From Actinotignum schaalii (GTDB lineage Bacteria; Actinomycetota; Actinomycetes; Actinomycetales; Actinomycetaceae): a stretch of DNA of 5,655 nt. The notes beneath the pieces were generated by a model. That model was not told the DNA's origin, ran no database searches, and saw only the letters and a list, made by a program, of their open reading frames with translations. This document shows positions 1-5,531 of this stretch, piece after piece (the stretch's first letter is position 1; the number at the start of each line of letters is the position of its first letter). The stretch spans positions 1 to 5,655 of the forward strand of contig CAMIHT010000113.1 of NCBI GenBank assembly GCA_946222725.1, written 5' to 3'. The position numbers were made by a program, and so were the translations under genes.

Positions 1-1079
1 TCCTCGAGTACCTCGCGGCTTTCCTCCAGCCACACCTGCCCCACCGGGAAGACGTGACCCAAGGTTGCCCCGCGCGGGGGACGGTAGGAATGGCATTCCA
101 CCGGGATTCCATTACGGGAAAGATAGCCGGCAAAGAGAAGCGTCTCGAATTCGATAAAATCATCTGAACTCGTGACGAGATAAGCCGGCGGGAGCTCGCA
201 GCGCGAGACGAGTTCTTCGGCACAGAGCATATCTTCACCGAGCACCTGCACGGCGCGGTCGATAAAGCCCCCCATCTCCGTCAGATAGGCGAGAGTGGGA
301 AGGGCGGCGTCGTCGTTCCCACCACCGCGGCGGCCGGAAACGAAAGGCACCAGATCCGAGAGGTCGAAAAGACCGGAAACAAAAGCCATGCCCGCAACAG
401 CGAGCCGCTCCTCCCCCAGAATGGAAGGCGCCGGCGCGTTCTGTGGGGTGCCCGACGCAACCGGCGCAACGGCAGGCGCGTCAGGCGCATCCAGGGCCGC
501 GAAAATATCAGGATTACGCAAGGCCGCAACCGCGTACAGCCCCAGGGTCGCCCCCGCGGAATCCCCCGTGATGATCACCGAATTCGGGTCAACCGGGTAA
601 TCATTGAGGTGCCGCGCAATCCAGGCGCAGCCCGCGAGAACATCGCGGACCTGGTCGAGGAAATCGGCAGCTGGGGCAAGCCGGTAGCTCAGCGAGAAGA
701 CCGCACAACCTTCGGCCGCGAGATGCACACCGAAATTCTTGTTGAGCTCCTTCAATCCGTAGACGAAGCCGCCTCCGTGAATATCGATATAAACAGGCAG
801 CGCTTTGCCGCCACGCAGGTAAGCATCGTGCGGAAGGTAGAGATCCAGACGGTGGAAGGGGTTGCTTTCCCCGTCGGGAAGGTAGGGAATATCCGCAATC
901 ACATCCACCGCATCCGGGGTGTACCAGCGCTCACACCGCTTGATGTCAACATCCAGCACGAAAGATTTCCGCACCTCGATGGCACGTTGCCGGATCGCGG
1001 CATCAACGCCGTCTAGATCCTCTTCGATGGGTGTCCACGTCCGGGCCCGGGCAATGTTCTCCGGGGTATCAGGATGCAT
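1..1079 (-). CDS. alpha/beta-hydrolase esterase/lipase, HSL (family IV) type; 3' end cut by window edge
   Basis: Probably a cytoplasmic carboxylesterase that hydrolyses short acyl esters; 359 residues are visible and the C-terminus lies beyond position 1. Reading from the ATG at 1077-1079, the oxyanion-hole motif HGGG is at residues 101-104 (in IDIHGGGFVYG), the nucleophile is Ser174 in TGDSAG, the acid is Asp306 or Asp307 in TSSDDF, and the catalytic His is H342 in TLGH. The full triad is therefore present and the gene looks functional. The start follows a GAGGA Shine-Dalgarno at 1086-1090 with 6 nt spacing. There is no signal peptide. An Ala/Pro-rich stretch (about residues 195-218) follows the nucleophile helix and looks like an insertion. 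The gene lies 80 bp downstream of, and on the same strand as, a sugar porter gene, suggesting co-transcription and a role on an acylated sugar or related compound (inference). The true substrate cannot be read from sequence; acetyl-esterase and lipase names are equally possible. Confidence 0.9.
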   Translation of the reverse strand, partial: MHPDTPENIARARTWTPIEEDLDGVDAAIRQRAIEVRKSFVLDVDIKRCERWYTPDAVDVIADIPYLPDGESNPFHRLDLYLPHDAYLRGGKALPVYIDIHGGGFVYGLKELNKNFGVHLAAEGCAVFSLSYRLAPAADFLDQVRDVLAGCAWIARHLNDYPVDPNSVIITGDSAGATLGLYAVAALRNPDIFAALDAPDAPAVAPVASGTPQNAPAPSILGEERLAVAGMAFVSGLFDLSDLVPFVSGRRGGGNDDAALPTLAYLTEMGGFIDRAVQVLGEDMLCAEELVSRCELPPAYLVTSSDDFIEFETLLFAGYLSRNGIPVECHSYRPPRGATLGHVFPVGQVWLEESREVLE

Positions 1080-1093
1080 GTATTGTCCTCACT

Positions 1094-1168
1094 ACTCGAC
1101 TATTCGGCACTCGACTATTCGGCACTCGACTATTCGGCACTCGGCTACTCGACACCCGGCTACTCCGC
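1094..1168. repeat. five-unit 15-bp tandem repeat between transporter and esterase genes
   Basis: Plus-strand unit ACTCGACTATTCGGC occurs exactly three times (1094-1108, 1109-1123, 1124-1138). Two diverged copies follow, at 1139-1153 (3 differences) and 1154-1168 (4 differences). The last unit contains the end of the transporter gene including its stop. On the minus strand each unit reads roughly GCC GAA TAG TCG AGT, so all five units carry TAG in the transporter's reading frame (lowest coordinates 1160, 1145, 1130, 1115, 1100). The array ends just before the esterase Shine-Dalgarno. It looks like a local expansion of the transporter's own 3' end. Confidence 0.95.
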
Positions 1169-2632
1169 CGGCATATCTTCGAGCTCAACACCGGCTGTTT
1201 CCGGAAGCGCCTTCATTACGAAGATCAAGCTCACAGCAGCAAAGACGGCGTAGAGCAGGTAGACGTTACCCGTGCCGATGGCGTCTTTCAAAGGCGGGAA
1301 AGTGGTCGAGACCAGGAAGTTAGCGATCCAGTTGACCGCGCTTGCCACCGCGACGCCGAGGGCGCGGATGTTATTCGGGAAAATCTCCCCGAGCACAATC
1401 CACATGACCGGGCCCCAGGTAAAGCAGAAGGCCAGGTAGAAGATATAGACCGAGACCAGGGTAATCGGCCCCCACATGCCCGGCAGGGTGATGGATGCGC
1501 CATCGACTTCAGCCTGGTAGAAACCGAGGGCGGCAACTCCCAGGAAGATCGTCATGATGGTGGAGCCGGCAATGAGCAGGAAGCGGCGGCCTACCTTGTC
1601 AACGATGAACATCGCCAGAATGGTCGCGATAATCGCGCCGATGGTCCGGTAAACCGAAATATTCAGGGCGAGCTGTTCGCTGAAACCAACCGACTTCCAG
1701 AGCGAGGAATCGTAGTACAGGATGATATTGACGCCGGAGAGCTGCTGGAGGGCAGCGACCGCCATAGCAATCCAGACCACTTTACGCAGCCCGAAAGTCT
1801 TGCCGCGCAGATCCGACAGCTTCGCGGCTTGCTCACCGGAGAGGGTCGCGCGGATTTCCTTGACTTTACCTTCCGGATCCTGTTCACCGGTGAGGCGCCG
1901 CAAAATCGCGGCGGCTTCCTCATCGCGGCCCTTCATGACAAGGAATCGCGGAGATTCGGGGAGTTTGAGGGAGACGATGAGCATAATGAGCGCGGGGACG
2001 ATCATGCTCAGAAGCATGATGCGCCAGGTGGGCATACCGAACCAGAAGGTTTCATCAGCACCGCCAGAAGCACTCGCGTAGGTCGCGTTCACCACAACGG
2101 CGGCGAGGATACCGAAAGCGATGGCCATTTGCTGGAAGGAGCCGAGGAACCCGCGCATCTGCGCCGGAGCCACCTCGGCGATATAGGCCGGGCCGATCAC
2201 CGAGGCGAGGCCAACGCCAAGACCGCCAATGAATCGGAAAATAATGAAGATCCAGACGCTCGGGGCGATCGCGGAGAAAATTGAGCACACCACGAATAGG
2301 ATTGCCGCGATGAAAATTGTGGGAACACGGCCCAGGCGATCAGCAATATGGCTGGTAAACCAGGCACCGATCACACACCCGAAGAGGGCGCAGGAAACCG
2401 AGATCCCGCTCATGAAAGCACTGAGATCCCAGCCGGTTCGGGAACCGGCGATGGAATCGACCGCGCCGTTAATAACGGATGTGTCGTACCCGAAGAGAAA
2501 ACCACCGACGGCGGCGGCCAGACAAACAATGATAATGCGGCGTTTAATAACCGGGTCCAGCGGGGATTTTTCCGGTATGCCGGACTTTGCCGCCGGCGCC
2601 GGGGTGCCGCGCCTTTCTTTATTACGCGTCAT
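1160..2632 (-). CDS. sugar porter family MFS transporter (sugar:proton symporter type)
   Basis: Integral membrane sugar importer, 490 residues, the normal size for the family, with about 12 hydrophobic segments. Family signatures in order: GFLFGYD (44-50, Asp50 being the usual proton-coupling position), ADRLGR (97-102), RFIGGLGVG (133-141), YIAEVAP and FQQMAI (150-171, Gln168), PESPRF (225-230) at the start of the central cytoplasmic loop, QQLSGVN (296-302), DKVGRR (345-350), GPVMWIVLGEIFP (407-419, Trp411 and Glu416) and PETAGVELE (477-485). Residues matching the sugar-binding glutamines, Asn and Trp of XylE/GalP-type porters are kept, so it should be functional. The substrate (hexose, pentose or polyol) cannot be decided. 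The N-terminus has about 30 polar residues before the first membrane segment. The start at 2630-2632 has GAGGAA at 2641-2646 with 8 nt spacing. It is divergent from an AraC regulator and followed by an esterase gene on the same strand; regulation by the AraC protein is likely (inference). Confidence 0.95.
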   Translation of the reverse strand: MTRNKERRGTPAPAAKSGIPEKSPLDPVIKRRIIIVCLAAAVGGFLFGYDTSVINGAVDSIAGSRTGWDLSAFMSGISVSCALFGCVIGAWFTSHIADRLGRVPTIFIAAILFVVCSIFSAIAPSVWIFIIFRFIGGLGVGLASVIGPAYIAEVAPAQMRGFLGSFQQMAIAFGILAAVVVNATYASASGGADETFWFGMPTWRIMLLSMIVPALIMLIVSLKLPESPRFLVMKGRDEEAAAILRRLTGEQDPEGKVKEIRATLSGEQAAKLSDLRGKTFGLRKVVWIAMAVAALQQLSGVNIILYYDSSLWKSVGFSEQLALNISVYRTIGAIIATILAMFIVDKVGRRFLLIAGSTIMTIFLGVAALGFYQAEVDGASITLPGMWGPITLVSVYIFYLAFCFTWGPVMWIVLGEIFPNNIRALGVAVASAVNWIANFLVSTTFPPLKDAIGTGNVYLLYAVFAAVSLIFVMKALPETAGVELEDMPAE

Positions 2633-2657
2633 TGCGCATCTTCCTCTCTATCAACCG

Positions 2658-2681
2658 CCTCCTTCTCCCATTCGAAGGAGG
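2658..2681 (-). promoter_or_regulatory. hairpin in transporter 5' leader pairing an SD-like with an anti-SD-like sequence
   Basis: Perfect 7-bp inverted repeat: CCTCCTT at 2658-2664 and AAGGAGG at 2675-2681, with a 10-nt loop. In the transporter mRNA (minus strand) the order is CCUCCUU, loop, AAGGAGG. The second arm lies 25 nt upstream of the start codon and about 11 nt upstream of the GAGGAA that serves as the probable ribosome site. One arm matches the Shine-Dalgarno core and the other matches the 16S anti-SD core. The hairpin could act as a standby or sequestering structure, or simply be chance in a purine-rich leader. Confidence 0.45.
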
Positions 2682-2815
2682 AACTGTCGAAAGCCAGGGT
2701 GAGTGTGCAGCCTGAAGTGCGATACGTACGACTTCGCGTTAATCTTGACCGATGTTGTGATTCTCAGCCGTCTCGATTGTTGGCTGTTACTTACCCCTCG
2801 CGCACTGAGCCTAGG

Positions 2816-2858
2816 CGAAATTTGGGGGTCGATAGTGCCGAAATGTGGCACACTCTAT
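2816..2858. promoter_or_regulatory. candidate AraC-type operator: direct repeat plus overlapping dyad
   Basis: CGAAATTTGG at 2816-2825 and CGAAATGTGG at 2839-2848 form a 9-of-10 direct repeat with starts 23 bp apart, roughly two helical turns, as AraC-family dimers often require. The second copy lies inside an imperfect dyad: GTGCC at 2835-2839 with GGCAC at 2847-2851, flanked by ATAG at 2832-2835 and CTAT at 2855-2858. The block is about 185-225 bp upstream of the transporter start and 125-170 bp upstream of the regulator start. Assignment to the adjacent regulator is inference. Confidence 0.4.
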
Positions 2859-2925
2859 GCCCAAACGTGACATGGTTAGCGACGCCGCATCTTTTCTCGC
2901 GAAGAATGGGGCTATCCCCTCACAC

Positions 2926-2956
2926 CTGACAAGATTCCATAACGGCTCGTTACTAT
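2926..2956 (+). promoter_or_regulatory. possible sigma-70-type promoter for the AraC regulator gene
   Basis: CTGACA at 2926-2931 (5 of 6 to TTGACA) and TACTAT at 2951-2956 (TAnnnT type) are separated by 19 bp, slightly longer than ideal. The start of transcription would fall near 2963, giving a leader of about 20 nt that includes the GAGGAG ribosome site. Confidence 0.4.
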
Positions 2957-2984
2957 GAGAGATGAATCCGCGAGGAGTTAAAGC

Positions 2985-3872
2985 ATGATGGATAACCGCA
3001 TACACGACCCGAGGGAGCCCATCCTCAATCGTGCTTTTTGTGAGGTGGGATCGATGCCTGCCGAATATCCCGCTCTGGTGCTGGTTCATCGCCACCCGGA
3101 AGTGGTCCCAACGCATTGGCATTCTGGAGTCGAGGTCAATTACGTTGTTGAGGGTGGTGGTAGCGTGACCATAGATTCGCGCGTTGAGGCCCTCTACCCG
3201 GGGAAGCTCTGCATTATCAGCCCGTATACTCCCCATTCATTTATTACGGAATCGCGTGGTGGAAAGATGCCGCTTATCCTGTCCATTACGTACGATAGCA
3301 GCCGTATCGAACGTATTTATAAGAAAGCTGATCTTTATGTAATGTCCGTGGATTCCGTACGGGCACGCGATGAAGACCGGCAAGCGCTTATTGACCTGTG
3401 CCAGCGCATGATCGACACTTCCCACATGGTTGGTCCAGAACGGGTTTTCGGAATTAACGCCATCCTCTTTGACATCCTGTTTCTGCTGTACCAAAACTTT
3501 GTGGTGAGATGCCGCCCGCGTGGAGTCCGGCGTGCTACCGACACCACTATTCTCGCGATTATCAGTGATATTGAGCGACGCCACAAGGAGTCACTGACCG
3601 CAGCGAGCGTGGCCGAGACGCACGGTTATTCCCGCGAACATTTCAGCCGACTTTTCCGCCTCAGTACCGGGATGACCTTCAAACAGTACATCACGCAATT
3701 ACGGGTCGAGGATGCTTATTACCTGCTCATGGAGGAGCAGGTCCCCACGTTGGAAGATATTGCCCAACGGGTCGGTTTTCCCAGCACCCGGGCACTCAAT
3801 CGCGCTTTTATGGAGCGGCACGGGATGACGCCGCTGGAATATCGCAGAACGCGGTTAGGAAACAGCAATTAG
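2985..3872 (+). CDS. AraC/XylS-family transcriptional regulator with N-terminal cupin sensor domain
   Basis: DNA-binding regulator of 295 residues, typical length for the family. Residues about 30-90 form a cupin-like ligand-binding domain, with HWH at 45-47, a GVEVNYVVEGGG strand (48-59), and YPGKLCIISPYTPHSF (71-86), whose late His84 is typical of such sensors. Residues about 190-292 form the double helix-turn-helix: first helix pair in LTAASVAETHGYSREHFSRLF (204-224), family-typical TGMTFKQYI (228-236), and the second pair in IAQRVGFPSTRALNRAFMERHGMTPLEYRR (259-288). The start is the first of two adjacent ATG codons, with GAGGAG at 2972-2977 spaced 7 nt; the second ATG would be 10 nt away. 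It is transcribed away from the sugar porter and ends in a strong hairpin. By position and fold it most likely responds to a sugar or derivative and controls the divergent porter-esterase genes (inference). Confidence 0.93.
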   Translation: MMDNRIHDPREPILNRAFCEVGSMPAEYPALVLVHRHPEVVPTHWHSGVEVNYVVEGGGSVTIDSRVEALYPGKLCIISPYTPHSFITESRGGKMPLILSITYDSSRIERIYKKADLYVMSVDSVRARDEDRQALIDLCQRMIDTSHMVGPERVFGINAILFDILFLLYQNFVVRCRPRGVRRATDTTILAIISDIERRHKESLTAASVAETHGYSREHFSRLFRLSTGMTFKQYITQLRVEDAYYLLMEEQVPTLEDIAQRVGFPSTRALNRAFMERHGMTPLEYRRTRLGNSN

Positions 3873-3874
3873 GA

Positions 3875-3927
3875 AAGGGCGGCCACCGGGAGGATCAATC
3901 CCGGGGCCGCCCTTCGCCTCGATTTTT
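3875..3927 (+). terminator. rho-independent terminator between convergent AraC regulator and hsp20 genes
   Basis: Ten-base-pair GC-rich stem AAGGGCGGCC (3875-3884) with GGCCGCCCTT (3905-3914). It is extended inside by CCGGG (3886-3890) with CCCGG (3900-3904) across a one-base bulge, closing a 9-nt loop. A five-T run at 3923-3927 follows after 8 nt on the plus strand. It starts 2 bp after the regulator stop codon. The hairpin also lies directly downstream of hsp20 on the other strand, where only a short TTTCC run follows, so it may act less efficiently in that direction. Confidence 0.85.
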
Positions 3928-3941
3928 ACGGCTAGCAGCGT

Positions 3942-4430
3942 TTACGCTTCAGACTCAGCCGGCTGCGCGGCCGGGGTTTCTGCCGGAGTCTCAGACGCCG
4001 GCTTAGCCGAACCAATCTGAACCTTGCGACCCTGCGACCCCGCGGTGGTCTTCACCGAGACAGTGAGCACGCCATCGCTGAGATTTGCATCCACCGTGGT
4101 GGTATCCACCGCCTGATCGAAGCCCAGGCTGCGGGAGACGGACCGCGTGCGCGTACCGCCCTCGATTTCTTCTTCCTGCGATGCCTTGAGGGTGATGTGA
4201 TCCGGGTAAACGTTGAGGTCAATATCTTCCGCAGCGAAACCGGGAACATCGAAGAGGACTTCGTAGCCGTCCTCAGTTTGCTTGAGCTGCGAACGGTATT
4301 GCAGCGCAAGATTCTCCAGATCGGAACGCCGCCCGTTCACCACCCGAGTGGGAACGGCAAAAAATCCATCAAAGGGGCTGAGGAACCGGTCCACCGCGTT
4401 AGACACCGTGCGATCAATATCGTATGCCAT
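3942..4430 (-). CDS. small heat-shock protein, Hsp20/alpha-crystallin family
   Basis: ATP-independent holdase chaperone of the cytoplasm; 162 residues with the chosen start. The N-terminal arm (1-50) contains DRFLSPFDGFF (14-24), a typical amphipathic oligomerisation segment. The alpha-crystallin domain spans about 52-130: YEVLFDVPGF (56-65), the DIDLNVYPDHITLKA strands (69-83), RTRSVSRSLGF (94-104) and the signature DGVLTVSVKT (119-128). The C-terminal anchor motif appears as VQI (137-139), followed by an Ala/Pro/Glu-rich tail. The ATG at 4428-4430 is preferred because AAGAAGGA lies 6 nt upstream and the Hsp20 N-terminal arm starts there. An in-frame GTG at 4520 would add 30 residues, but it has no ribosome site and would overlap the probable promoter. 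Upstream lie a HAIR-like repeat and a SigH/SigR-type promoter. It is convergent with the AraC gene and shares its terminator hairpin. Confidence 0.95.
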   Translation of the reverse strand: MAYDIDRTVSNAVDRFLSPFDGFFAVPTRVVNGRRSDLENLALQYRSQLKQTEDGYEVLFDVPGFAAEDIDLNVYPDHITLKASQEEEIEGGTRTRSVSRSLGFDQAVDTTTVDANLSDGVLTVSVKTTAGSQGRKVQIGSAKPASETPAETPAAQPAESEA

Positions 4431-4469
4431 GGTCAATCCTTCTTTCACTTCTATGAACGACGACGCCGC

Positions 4470-4483
4470 GCGCCTTTCGGCGC
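4470..4483 (-). promoter_or_regulatory. GAAA-tetraloop hairpin in hsp20 5' leader
   Basis: On the minus strand the leader reads GCGCC-GAAA-GGCGC, a perfect 5-bp stem closed by a GNRA tetraloop, about 40 nt upstream of the start codon. It lies in a GC-rich part of the leader that also has a 4-bp GGGC/GCCC pairing just upstream (4486-4498). I do not see a clear strand pairing to the AGGA ribosome site, so a thermosensor role is only a possibility. Confidence 0.35.
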
Positions 4484-4511
4484 CCGGGCCTATCGCCCTG
4501 ACATCAATCCC

Positions 4512-4537
4512 AACCCCCACAGGCTTATCTTTGTTCC
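4512..4537 (-). promoter_or_regulatory. SigH/SigR-type (ECF) promoter for hsp20
   Basis: On the minus strand GGAAC (4533-4537) is followed after exactly 18 nt by GTT (4512-4514), matching the GGAAT-N18-GTT consensus of actinobacterial SigR/SigH oxidative and heat-stress sigma factors, with T to C at the last -35 base. Transcription would start near 4505, giving a leader of about 75 nt. An alternative housekeeping-like pair is TTGAGC (4563-4568) with TATGAG (4539-4544), spacer 18. The two could act as tandem promoters. Confidence 0.5.
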
Positions 4538-4573
4538 GCTCATATGTAATTGTTCACTCTAGGCTCAATAGTA

Positions 4574-4594
4574 GTTGAGTCAGTAGCACTCAGC
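4574..4594. promoter_or_regulatory. HAIR-like operator (HspR-type) upstream of hsp20
   Basis: GTTGAGT (4574-4580), a 7-nt spacer, then ACTCAGC (4588-4594), compared with the HspR consensus CTTGAGT-N7-ACTCAAG: 6 of 7 and 5 of 7 matches with exact spacing. A further CTCAA at 4564-4568 pairs with the same TTGAG in the opposite sense. HspR repression of hsp20 and dnaK genes through HAIR is known in Streptomyces and Mycobacterium; binding here is inferred. The site sits just upstream of the TTGAGC alternative -35 box. Confidence 0.6.
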
Positions 4595-4656
4595 TTTAGA
4601 GAACGTAGATATCGCAAGCCTGCGAATGTATGACACAGCGATCATCGCACCGCCCA

Positions 4657-5097
4657 TCACTGACCGCGGCTAACATCGCGAATGAAAGCACCGAAGAACA
4701 GCAGTCCCGCAGCCGCCAGGGCAGCCCCCAATCCGGTGTAGAAAAAGGCAATGAAGGAGTCGGGCAGCACTCCGCTGATGCGCAGGCCAATTCCACCACC
4801 CATCATGATGGCCATAACAAGGTAGGAGCGCAGGTCGAAGAAATGCCACAAGGGCCGCGCTGGCCGTGGATGGGAGCGAATGCGCCGGATATGCTTCCCG
4901 GCAACTTTGGTAAACATTGCCCCAAAGGCGGCAAAAACGAGCGGGGGCAGCAGGCAGATCCACGGCGCACCCACGGTAGAACCCGCAAAACTCTCCACTC
5001 CGATGCGCGCGACATTTACTCCCGCCAGGCACCACACCCCGCCCGCGAGCGCAATCAAGCCACTCTTAGAAATCTGAAAATAGGGACAGTCGCTCAT
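4657..5097 (-). CDS. small multi-pass membrane protein of unknown function
   Basis: I do not recognise a characterised family. The 146-residue protein has about four hydrophobic segments: roughly 12-30 (GLIALAGGVWCLAGVNVA), 43-64, 91-108 (YLVMAIMMGGGIGL within it) and 114-138 (FIAFFYTGLGAALAAAGLLFF). A basic loop, GKHIRRIRSHPRPARP (67-82), lies between segments 2 and 3 and is probably cytoplasmic by the positive-inside rule. FFDLRSY (86-92) and FYTGLG (119-124) look like the most constrained stretches. There is no enzymatic motif. The start at 5095-5097 is chosen for the near-perfect GGAGGAG at 5103-5109 with 5 nt spacing. An in-frame ATG at 5211 would add 38 non-hydrophobic residues and has no ribosome site. 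The gene stands alone between hsp20 and a tRNA gene, with a palindrome 37 nt upstream of its start. No terminator is evident after its stop. Confidence 0.82.
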   Translation of the reverse strand: MSDCPYFQISKSGLIALAGGVWCLAGVNVARIGVESFAGSTVGAPWICLLPPLVFAAFGAMFTKVAGKHIRRIRSHPRPARPLWHFFDLRSYLVMAIMMGGGIGLRISGVLPDSFIAFFYTGLGAALAAAGLLFFGAFIRDVSRGQ

Positions 5098-5133
5098 GAA
5101 TACTCCTCCACTTAGTCCACCCTCAAGAATAAC

Positions 5134-5147
5134 GCGACAGGTGTCGC
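5134..5147. promoter_or_regulatory. 14-bp palindrome upstream of the membrane protein gene
   Basis: GCGACA (5134-5139) and TGTCGC (5142-5147) form a perfect inverted repeat with a 2-bp centre, 37-50 nt before the membrane protein start. The size and symmetry suit a dimeric repressor site. No regulator can be named. It could instead be a leader hairpin, though a 2-nt loop would force the inner pair open. Confidence 0.4.
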
Positions 5148-5180
5148 TTAGATGGTTATCGGGTAGATCCGCAATTTCGC

Positions 5181-5220
5181 CCTGCGCGTAGCAGGAACAG
5201 GCTTCTAACACGGCCTGCTC
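5181..5220 (-). other. two adjacent hairpins upstream of the membrane protein gene
   Basis: GAACAGGC (5195-5202) pairs with GCCTGCTC (5213-5220) around a 10-nt loop, with one G-U pair in the minus-strand RNA. CCTGC (5181-5185) pairs with GCAGG (5191-5195) around a 5-nt loop. The two share base 5195. A TACAAT box (minus strand, 5249-5254) lies upstream but has no convincing -35 partner; if it is used, both hairpins are in a leader of about 145 nt. Confidence 0.3.
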
Positions 5221-5291
5221 AGATGCATTGGATGGAGGTAGACGGAGTATTGTACCCCGGGTAGAATGTGCCCGTAGCTAACTTTGGCATG

Positions 5292-5320
5292 AAAAAGCTC
5301 CGCAGCCGAAGCTGCGGAGC
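5292..5320 (-). terminator. rho-independent terminator of tRNA-Lys
   Basis: On the minus strand a perfect 10-bp stem GCTCCGCAGC / GCTGCGGAGC (5311-5320 with 5297-5306) is closed by the very stable TTCG tetraloop. It is followed directly by five T residues (5292-5296). It begins 6 nt after the last tRNA base, so the tRNA transcript probably ends here and does not read into the membrane protein gene. Confidence 0.95.
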
Positions 5321-5326
5321 GAATTG

Positions 5327-5399
<73 letters not shown>

Positions 5400-5415
5400 T
5401 CGTTATTCTTTTATG

Positions 5416-5436
5416 TTCGCCGCCCGCGGCGACGAA
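5416..5436 (-). other. hairpin in the tRNA-Lys 5' flank
   Basis: TTCGCCGCC (5416-5424) and GGCGACGAA (5428-5436) form a 9-bp inverted repeat, with one G-U wobble in minus-strand RNA, around a 3-nt CGC. It lies 17-37 nt upstream of the mature tRNA 5' end. If the promoter just upstream is used, it forms a stable hairpin in the pre-tRNA leader. There is no T run after it on either strand, so it is not a normal terminator. Confidence 0.4.
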
Positions 5437-5441
5437 TAGAT

Positions 5442-5470
5442 ACTTTACCCAGGGTTACCACCCAGCGCAA
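5442..5470 (-). promoter_or_regulatory. possible promoter of tRNA-Lys
   Basis: On the minus strand TTGCGC (5465-5470) and TAAAGT (5442-5447, TAnnnT type) are separated by exactly 17 bp. Transcription would start near 5435, about 36 nt before the tRNA. The -35 match is only 3 of 6, so this rests mainly on spacing and position. Confidence 0.35.
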
Positions 5471-5531
5471 GTTCAGAAGCCTGCCTGAGGCTGTTTCCTC
5501 CCTCACACCACCTTCCCAACTACCGCATAGG

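Larger units (their letters stand above)
2633..2984. promoter_or_regulatory. divergent intergenic regulatory region between transporter and AraC regulator
   Basis: This 352-bp gap contains no gene I can support. It carries the 5' leaders of both neighbours, a direct-repeat/dyad block near 2816-2858, a promoter-like pair before the regulator, and an SD/anti-SD hairpin in the transporter leader; each is listed separately. A TTGACC at 2745-2750 has no matching -10 box 16-18 bp downstream. On the minus strand I found no convincing -35/-10 pair for the transporter, which fits an activator-dependent promoter but does not prove one. Confidence 0.7.

Noticed and set aside
1094..1168. CRISPR-like array
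   Set aside because: Units are 15 bp and directly adjacent without unique spacers, so it is a simple tandem repeat.
1031..2284. 417-codon open frame on the plus strand with repeated TRLFG peptides
   Set aside because: It lies antisense to the well-supported sugar porter, has no family features, and its peptide repeat is only the 15-bp DNA repeat read in translation.
2955..2981. Eight-codon leader frame before the AraC gene (ATG to TAA)
   Set aside because: It has no ribosome site of its own, overlaps the probable transcription start and the regulator's Shine-Dalgarno, and shows no attenuator-like codon run.
4431..4520. Longer Hsp20 start at an in-frame GTG (4520)
   Set aside because: It has no ribosome site, it would overlap the GGAAC-N18-GTT promoter, and the added residues do not look like an Hsp20 N-terminus; the ATG at 4430 has AAGAAGGA with proper spacing.
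4583..4599. CIRCE element, suggested by TAGCACTC upstream of hsp20
   Set aside because: Only the left half resembles CIRCE; the expected GAGTGCTAA at the right distance is absent. The HAIR reading explains the same bases better.
5098..5211. Longer start for the membrane protein at ATG 5211
   Set aside because: The extra 38 residues show no hydrophobic or targeting character, and the extension runs across a perfect GGAGGAG placed exactly for the ATG at 5097.
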